A DNA stretch of 11,551 nt from Candidatus Poseidoniales archaeon. Its GTDB lineage: Archaea; Thermoplasmatota; Poseidoniia; Poseidoniales; Poseidoniaceae. The notes below the pieces were generated by a model. That model worked only from the letters and a program-made list of their open reading frames with translations. It was not told where the DNA came from and did not search any database. Positions 6,657 through 11,551 of this stretch are shown in pieces. Location: NCBI GenBank assembly GCA_003602535.1, contig QQSA01000085.1:1-11551 (forward strand). The letters are read 5' to 3'. Position 1 is the first letter of the stretch. Each line of letters starts with the position of its first letter. The translations under genes were made by a program, and so were the position numbers.

Positions 6657-8285
6657 TCAAGCAAGAGATGTGTAGTCAACCTCGGCTTCAACCATCTCGA
6701 TTTCATCAACATCCATTTGCGCAAGTTGTAATTTGCCGGACAGTTCATCGTTTACAGCATGCCAATAGGAGTAAGCCTCGATAACCCAAATACCTGATTC
6801 TCTAGTTCCATTGCCACTACCCTTCACACCGCCGAATGGTAGGTGAGCCTCGGCTCCAGTTGTAGAATTGTTTATTCCAGTCATTCCTGCTTTAATTCCC
6901 ACCTTGTAACGATATGCTTCTAATCTATCGTTGGTGTAAATAGCACTTGATAGTCCGTAAGGTGAAGCATTTGCCAGGTGTAGAGCATGATCGAAATCTT
7001 TAGCTTTCACAACTGTAATTGCAGGTCCGAACACTTCTTCGTGGAAACATCGCATGTCTTCGGTAACATCTGCATAAACGTGAGGCCACATGTAAACTCC
7101 ATCCTCAGCATTACTGAGGAAATTATCTGGGGTGTTGCCAGTAGTAATTCGCCCGTTGCCCCAAAGTTTGGTAGCTCCATCTGCTTCAATCATTTCTATT
7201 CCCTTGAGGAAATCTTTTGCATATTTTTCAGAAAGCATTGGACCGTAAAGAACTCCATCGTGCTTTAGAGAATCACCGATACGTGTGCTCTTTACTTTGG
7301 CTAGTAATTTTTCCATAAACTCATCATAAATCGATTCATGAATGATTAGGTTCCCTAAACTTGTGCAGCGTTGACCTGCAGTACCAAATCCTCCCCAATA
7401 GGCTCCTTCTACCGCATTGTCGATATCAGCAGAAGGCATTACGACCAACGGATTTTTTCCACCTAATTCAAGGCTGCAAGAAACTAGATTACGACCACAA
7501 ACTTCTCCAATCGCTTTACCTACTTCGGTACTTCCAGTGAATGAAATTTTGTTGATTAGACCTTCATCTACAGCGTCCACAATGTATTGGCCAGCGCCAC
7601 TACCTTTGCCGTGAACAAGATTTACTACTCCATTAGGAAGTCCTGCTTGGTGCATAATGCGAGCTAGAGCAAAGGAAAGAAGTGGAGCATCTTGAGGACT
7701 CTTCCAAACGCATGTGTTTCCACAAATCAACGCTGGAATCATTTTCCAGAATGGGACTGCTGCAGGGAAATTACAAGCATTGATGATACCACAAACTCCC
7801 AATGGTCTTCGGTATGTGAAAAGTTCTTTGTCAGGAAGTTCTGAGTTCACAGTTTGTCCGTAAAGGCGTCTACCTTCAGACTGGAAAAACAGGCATGTAT
7901 CAATAGCTTCTTGTACACTTCCTGCAGACTCTTTCAGAGTTTTACCGATCTCTCGGGTTTCTAGTGCTACAATAGCATCTTTGTGTTCCATAAGCAATCG
8001 GCCCATGTTACCAATAATTTGTCCACGTGTTGGCGCAGGAGTTGCTGCCCAACCGTCTAATGCTGCTCTAGCAGCCGCGATTGCAGAATGAACGTCATCT
8101 CTAGTCGACAATGGGAACTCTCCCAACTCATCAACCAAAATTGCAGGATTGTTACTAATGAAAGTTGAACCATCAGAGGCTAAGGTCAACTGTCCATTGA
8201 TGATATTGTATCCTCTAACCTTTGGTAAGTCTCCAGGGTTGTTGCTTTCAAGAAATTCTAGGCCGGTCTCCAGAACGTGCGTCAT
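6657..8285 (-). CDS. NAD(P)-dependent aldehyde dehydrogenase, ALDH7-like
   Basis: This 542-residue cytoplasmic enzyme oxidises an aldehyde to its acid with NAD(P)+. Key residues are the catalytic Cys C307 (GTAGQRCTS), the general base E273 (LELGGKNP), the oxyanion Asn N172 (NACNFP), K195 (VWKSP) and the FTGSTEVG nucleotide loop (249-256), with EEVFGP at 416-421. GTAGQRCT and VLYGPM resemble the ALDH7 (aminoadipate semialdehyde) group; GAEAHLPFGGVKGSGNG resembles broad archaeal and Thermus-type enzymes. It lacks the usual succinate semialdehyde dehydrogenase signature (GQTC), so a direct succinate link is not supported. An N-terminal extension of about 25 residues and an acidic C-terminal tail (about 515-542) make it longer than the usual 480-510. 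It is followed 57 bases later by sdhC and may be the first gene of that operon. Substrate unknown. Confidence 0.92.
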   Translation of the reverse strand: MTHVLETGLEFLESNNPGDLPKVRGYNIINGQLTLASDGSTFISNNPAILVDELGEFPLSTRDDVHSAIAAARAALDGWAATPAPTRGQIIGNMGRLLMEHKDAIVALETREIGKTLKESAGSVQEAIDTCLFFQSEGRRLYGQTVNSELPDKELFTYRRPLGVCGIINACNFPAAVPFWKMIPALICGNTCVWKSPQDAPLLSFALARIMHQAGLPNGVVNLVHGKGSGAGQYIVDAVDEGLINKISFTGSTEVGKAIGEVCGRNLVSCSLELGGKNPLVVMPSADIDNAVEGAYWGGFGTAGQRCTSLGNLIIHESIYDEFMEKLLAKVKSTRIGDSLKHDGVLYGPMLSEKYAKDFLKGIEMIEADGATKLWGNGRITTGNTPDNFLSNAEDGVYMWPHVYADVTEDMRCFHEEVFGPAITVVKAKDFDHALHLANASPYGLSSAIYTNDRLEAYRYKVGIKAGMTGINNSTTGAEAHLPFGGVKGSGNGTRESGIWVIEAYSYWHAVNDELSGKLQLAQMDVDEIEMVEAEVDYTSLA

Positions 8286-8388
8286 GGCGGTCCGTTCGGC
8301 ATTCAGAACATGAATCCACCGCTTGTGGTTGGATGCGTGGATTAAAGTGATACCTAGTGTGAAGATGCATTATCCGGAGGGGGCAATC
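8286..8388. other. Divergent intergenic region between aldehyde dehydrogenase and cdc48
   Basis: These 103 bases must hold the promoters of both directions. On the plus strand a weak TATA-like ATTAAAG lies at 8341-8347, which would start transcription near 8370, just before the Shine-Dalgarno site of cdc48. On the minus strand I see no convincing TATA box at the distance expected for the aldehyde dehydrogenase ATG (8285); an ATAATGC-like stretch near 8366-8374 is a poor candidate. No terminator or RNA gene is evident. Confidence 0.4.
8376..8380 (+). promoter_or_regulatory. Shine-Dalgarno site of cdc48
   Basis: GGAGG followed by GGG, eight bases before the ATG at 8389. It selects this ATG over the in-frame ATGs at 8323 and 8365. 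Confidence 0.8.
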
Positions 8389-10620
8389 ATGTCTGATGAA
8401 GATAGTGAATCGATTTCATTGAAGGTTTCAAAGGCTATACCAAGTGACGTAGGTCACGGTCGAGCACGAATAAGTGGCGAGAATGGTCTAGATCTAAAAC
8501 CTGGAGATATTATCGAGATTAAAGGAGAAGACCGTTCTACTGCCGCAATCTATTGGAGAAGTCGCCCTGAAGATGCGAAAATGGACATTATTCGAGTTGA
8601 CGGAATCATTAGGAAAAATGCAGGTGTCAGCCTGGGAGACAAAGTTACTGTTTCTAAGGTTGATGCAAAGGTATGCACAAAATTGGTTCTGTCCCCTGTA
8701 ATGGCGAACAAACAGAAAGTAAAATTCGGACCTGGAATCGAGGGATTCGCTAGAAGAGGTCTCAACAAGAGACCTGTGGTAGCCGGCGACAGAATATTCA
8801 TTCCAGGAATGACTCTATTCGCTGAAGCACTACCATTCGCTGTATTGCAAACTACTCCTAAAGGAATCGTCCAAGTAAATTCAGATACAGATATCGTAAT
8901 CAAGGACGAAGCAATTGATGATGATGATGTTGGTCAATCGCAAGGTATTACCTACGAAGACATTGGAGGAATTGGATCACAATTGCTCAAAGTGCGAGAA
9001 ATGATTGAACTGCCTCTGAAGCATCCTGAATTATTCAGGCGTCTAGGAATTGACCCGCCAAAGGGAGTACTGCTACACGGCCCACCAGGTACTGGTAAGA
9101 CCATGATTGCAAAGGCCGTGGCTACTGAAACTAATGCACACTTTACTGTGATTAATGGTCCAGAGATTATTTCGAAGTATTACGGAGAATCTGAAAAGCA
9201 ACTTCGAGAGATTTTCGATGAAGCAGCAAATAATGCACCTGCGATTGTTTTCGTAGATGAAATCGACTCGATATGTCCTAAGCGTGAAGATGTAAGCGGA
9301 GAAGTTGAAAGGCGCGTAGTCGCTCAAATGTTAACTCTGATGGATGGCATGCAAGGTAGAGACAATGTAATTGTCATCGGAGCAACAAATCGCAGAGATG
9401 CTATGGATCCTGCACTTCGTAGGCCTGGAAGATTCGATAGAGAAATCGAGATTGGAGTTCCAGATAGAGAAGGAAGAAAAGAAATTCTAGATGTTCACAC
9501 TAGACAAATGCCGATTGCAGACGATTTTGATGTCGACTGGGTTTTGGAAAATTCGTATGGATTCGTAGGAGCAGATTTAGCTGCACTTGTCAGAGAAGCA
9601 GCAATGAAAGCACTGCGACGCTATCTACCTGAAATTGACCTTGATGAGGATACAATTCCACCTGAAGTTCTAGAAAAGATGGAAGTTAGAATGGATGACT
9701 TCCGTGTTGCGATTAGGGAAATCGAACCTAGTGCATTAAGGGAAATCTACGTAGAAATACCAGATGTATCTTGGGAAAGTGTTGGCGGACTAACTGAAAT
9801 TAAAAACAGGCTAAAAGAAAGTGTTGAATGGCCTTTGACCAAACCTGAATTATTCGAACACTTCGGAATTAAACCGCCTCGAGGAATTGTATTATTTGGT
9901 GCACCTGGAACTGGAAAAACATTGCTTGCGAAGGCAATTGCTAATGAGGCAAAGGCGAATTTCATTTCGATTAAAGGTCCTGAGTTAATTTCGAAATGGG
10001 TTGGAGAATCCGAGAAAGCAATTAGAGAGATTTTCAAGAAAGCCAAACAATCCTCTCCTTCGATTATTTTCTTAGATGAATTCGAATCAATCGCAGGCAT
10101 GCGTTCTTCTAACTCTCAGAGCGGAGGATCTGATGTATCGAATCGTGTCGTAAATCAATTGCTGGCTAGTATGGACGGAGTTGAGAGCCTTGATGGAGTG
10201 ATTATTGTGGCTGCTACAAATCGACCTGAAATGATTGATCCTGCACTATTACGAAGTGGTAGATTCGAAAGAGTTCTGCACGTCCCACCTCCTGACAAAG
10301 CTGCAAGAGAGACTATCATGCAAATACATTCCAACGGAATGCCATTGTCATCATTCTCAATGAAGGATGTATTGGGTGGAATGGAAGGTTTCACCGGTGC
10401 CGATATTGAAGCGGTTTGCAGAGAAGCGGCATTAATTGCAATGCGAGCGGGTAAGAAAAAGGTCAACAAGGGGCACTTTGAAGATGCTATTACTAGAGTT
10501 CGTCCAACTGTAACTCCGGATATGCTTGAGTATTATTCAAAGATGGAAGAACGACTTACATCTGGACTTTCTAACATCAAGCGTTCGAGAGACACCGGAT
10601 ACGGCATGGAATCGATGTAA
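8389..10620 (+). CDS. cdc48: Cdc48/VAT-type AAA ATPase (two AAA rings)
   Basis: This 743-residue cytoplasmic hexameric unfoldase uses ATP to unfold or extract proteins, often for the proteasome. Residues 1 to about 180 form the N domain (SLKVSKAIPSDVGHGRARI, then the double-psi barrel). D1 has Walker A GPPGTGKT (231-238), Walker B IVFVDEID (286-293), arginine fingers in RRPGRFDRE (from 344) and pore loop KYYGESE (263-269). D2 has Walker A GAPGTGKT (504-511), Walker B FLDEFES (561-567), RSGRFER (622-628) and pore loop KWVGESE (536-542). The D2 Walker B keeps the Asp-Glu pair but reads DEFE where DEID or DELD is usual. The protein ends in GMESM, with no HbYX proteasome-docking motif. Start chosen at 8389 from the Shine-Dalgarno site and the family N-terminus; two earlier in-frame ATGs would add 22 or 8 unrelated residues. 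Length is typical of archaeal VAT. Confidence 0.96.
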   Translation: MSDEDSESISLKVSKAIPSDVGHGRARISGENGLDLKPGDIIEIKGEDRSTAAIYWRSRPEDAKMDIIRVDGIIRKNAGVSLGDKVTVSKVDAKVCTKLVLSPVMANKQKVKFGPGIEGFARRGLNKRPVVAGDRIFIPGMTLFAEALPFAVLQTTPKGIVQVNSDTDIVIKDEAIDDDDVGQSQGITYEDIGGIGSQLLKVREMIELPLKHPELFRRLGIDPPKGVLLHGPPGTGKTMIAKAVATETNAHFTVINGPEIISKYYGESEKQLREIFDEAANNAPAIVFVDEIDSICPKREDVSGEVERRVVAQMLTLMDGMQGRDNVIVIGATNRRDAMDPALRRPGRFDREIEIGVPDREGRKEILDVHTRQMPIADDFDVDWVLENSYGFVGADLAALVREAAMKALRRYLPEIDLDEDTIPPEVLEKMEVRMDDFRVAIREIEPSALREIYVEIPDVSWESVGGLTEIKNRLKESVEWPLTKPELFEHFGIKPPRGIVLFGAPGTGKTLLAKAIANEAKANFISIKGPELISKWVGESEKAIREIFKKAKQSSPSIIFLDEFESIAGMRSSNSQSGGSDVSNRVVNQLLASMDGVESLDGVIIVAATNRPEMIDPALLRSGRFERVLHVPPPDKAARETIMQIHSNGMPLSSFSMKDVLGGMEGFTGADIEAVCREAALIAMRAGKKKVNKGHFEDAITRVRPTVTPDMLEYYSKMEERLTSGLSNIKRSRDTGYGMESM

Positions 10621-10637
10621 TTCTCCTGAAACGCCGG

Positions 10638-10673
10638 TTGATTGAAGTGGCTGAGGCTATTGCATCCAATCAA
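10638..10673. repeat. Inverted repeat between cdc48 and the PRC-barrel gene
   Basis: Perfect seven-base arms TTGATTG (10638-10644) and CAATCAA (10667-10673) flank 22 bases, within which GTGGC and GCTAT can pair with G-U pairs around TGAG. It lies 17 bases after the cdc48 stop and 14 bases before the next ATG. It may be an RNA hairpin or an operator; no T-run follows. Confidence 0.4.
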
Positions 10674-10687
10674 GGGCGGAATATACC

Positions 10688-10927
10688 ATGTCCAGTTTCA
10701 GCGGCGAGTATCTCAAACGTCCCGTAGTTGATGCTAACGGCGACCTTTTTGGTCACTTGGTCGATATTGTAATAGAACCAAGAAGTGGAGAAATTGCTGA
10801 AATTTTAGTTGATGTTGTATCCGAAATTGATGTTACAAAATTACCTTGGCCAACCGAAGATGGTCTTTGCCAGGTACCTGCCCAAGAAATAGCACAAATA
10901 GGCTCCCGTATCATGCTTAGACGATGA
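10688..10927 (+). CDS. Small PRC-barrel domain protein
   Basis: This 79-residue protein is essentially one PRC-barrel: LKRPVVDANGDLFGHLVDIVIEPRSGEIAEILVDV has the usual V.D..G..(I/F)G...D......G.I..L pattern, and the C-terminal half completes the small beta barrel (CQVPAQEIAQIGSRIML). The fold occurs in the ribosome maturation factor RimM, in photosynthetic reaction centre subunit H, and in small archaeal proteins including haloarchaeal CdpB cell-division factors. Which role applies here cannot be told. It has no signal peptide or membrane helix. A weak GGCGGA lies seven bases before the ATG. It follows cdc48 by 67 bases on the same strand, so shared transcription is possible but not shown. 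Confidence 0.8.
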   Translation: MSSFSGEYLKRPVVDANGDLFGHLVDIVIEPRSGEIAEILVDVVSEIDVTKLPWPTEDGLCQVPAQEIAQIGSRIMLRR

Positions 10928-10998
10928 GCAACTAATTATCATCTAAACGCAACCTTCTAAACCCATACGATAGCGTCGGTTGTCTGTATCTTGTACTA

Positions 10999-11004
10999 GG
11001 GGGG
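10999..11004 (+). promoter_or_regulatory. Shine-Dalgarno-like G run before the DUF4350-like gene
   Basis: TAGGGGGG ends five bases before the ATG at 11010 and supports that start codon. The 82-base gap upstream (10928-11009) is AT-rich at first (ACTAATTATCATC), but I see no clear TATA box or terminator in it. Confidence 0.5.
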
Positions 11005-11009
11005 AATCA

Positions 11010-11551
11010 ATGGACGAAAAACCGCGCTTCAACAGAAAGAGGTTGGCTCTTCAGTTTGCGTTCTGGTTTGTACTCCTAATGCTCCTGTCAACAGTTGTAT
11101 CTCAAGTCATCAATATTGGAAATGATGACGGCCTATCTGCATACGGTGATGATTGGGATGACATGTCTGCATTCCGCAAAGATATCAACGATATGGGAAT
11201 CGAAACCAAATCATTGGTTTCCTCACCGCTGTTGTTGGCAGATATTGAAGACCCTGCAAATACAACTTACATCATTGCAGGTGTTGAAAGAGACACAATA
11301 TCTCTACCACAATTCTCTTCCGATGGATTCCTAACGTTTGCTGACGAGGACGGATATTCTCCTGCTGAAGTAGATGCGATCAAAGAATTCGTATTTGCTG
11401 GAGGCGATGTGTTGGTCATGGATGATTTTGGATACTCTTCATCCATAGCAGAGGCGTTTGGTGTTAGATTCAAAGGAGTTCAATTGTATGATACTGTTTA
11501 TGTCACTGAATTGGATTACAACTTCGTATGGATGTGCGTCCAAGAAAATCC
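11010..11551 (+). CDS. Membrane-anchored DUF4350-like protein, N-terminal part (cut by window end)
   Basis: The reading frame from the ATG at 11010 stays open for 180 codons to the window end, so the C-terminus is missing. Residues 1-11 are basic (MDEKPRFNRKR) and residues 12-31 form one hydrophobic helix (LALQFAFWFVLLMLLSTVVS), giving an anchored protein with the rest outside the cytoplasm. The region YSPAEVDAIKEFVFAGGDVLVMDDFGYSSSIAEAFGV resembles the glutamine-amidotransferase-like fold of DUF4350 proteins, in which a strand-helix-strand segment with a GG(D/R)-hydrophobic motif is typical. The DUF4350 family is often encoded near MoxR ATPase and DUF58 genes, which would lie outside the window. 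A GGGGGG Shine-Dalgarno-like run lies five bases before the start. No function is known to me; the family call is by pattern memory. Confidence 0.7.
   Translation, partial: MDEKPRFNRKRLALQFAFWFVLLMLLSTVVSQVINIGNDDGLSAYGDDWDDMSAFRKDINDMGIETKSLVSSPLLLADIEDPANTTYIIAGVERDTISLPQFSSDGFLTFADEDGYSPAEVDAIKEFVFAGGDVLVMDDFGYSSSIAEAFGVRFKGVQLYDTVYVTELDYNFVWMCVQEN

Noticed and set aside
6657..8285. Calling the aldehyde dehydrogenase a succinate semialdehyde dehydrogenase because of the sdh neighbours
   Set aside because: The active-site text is GQRCTS and resembles ALDH7-type enzymes, not the usual SSADH signature; context alone is not enough.
8323..8388. Upstream ATGs at 8323 and 8365 as the cdc48 start
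   Set aside because: They add residues unlike the Cdc48 N-terminus and lack a ribosome site, while the ATG at 8389 follows GGAGG.
10949..10983. GCAACC...GGTTG pairing after the PRC-barrel gene as a terminator
   Set aside because: Short arms separated by more than 20 bases and no T-run; likely chance.

Overview
This window looks like a chromosomal segment of a planktonic euryarchaeon. The best guess is the Marine Group II/III lineage (Poseidoniales and relatives within Thermoplasmatota). That assignment rests on a two-ring archaeal Cdc48/VAT ATPase, a TATA box placed as for a leaderless archaeal transcript, strong GGAGGTG Shine-Dalgarno sites inside an operon, and a secreted protein ending in an acidic spacer, hydrophobic helix and short basic tail. 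No rRNA or ribosomal protein is present to prove it.

Layout. Positions 37-8285 lie on the minus strand. Read in the direction of transcription they hold an ALDH7-like aldehyde dehydrogenase (8285-6657), then a three-gene succinate dehydrogenase operon: membrane cytochrome b subunit sdhC (6599-5763), flavoprotein sdhA (5761-3908) and iron-sulfur subunit sdhB (3908-3141). After an 80-base gap with its own TATA box comes a very large secreted protein (3060-37). Positions 8389-11551 lie on the plus strand: a Cdc48/VAT-type AAA ATPase (8389-10620), a small PRC-barrel protein (10688-10927) and the first 180 codons of a membrane-anchored DUF4350-like protein cut off by the window end (11010-11551). 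The two halves diverge from a 103-base region at 8286-8388. The window is gene-dense; no gap exceeds about 110 bases.

The sdh genes encode a complete three-subunit complex II with every expected flavin, iron-sulfur and active-site residue, and a five-helix membrane subunit able to hold two haems. All three subunits resemble the actinobacterial (mycobacterial Sdh1-like) form. The aldehyde dehydrogenase may be co-transcribed and feed oxidised carbon into central metabolism, but its substrate cannot be read from the sequence.

The most unusual object is the 1007-residue secreted protein. It consists almost entirely of seven tandem copies of a two-part unit, giving 14 modules that look like CBM5/12 (type 3 chitin-binding) folds. 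It has exactly four cysteines per unit (28 in all) and a C-terminal surface-anchoring tail. No catalytic domain is visible. It looks like a multivalent glycan-binding surface protein, and it is the best candidate here for something not yet described.
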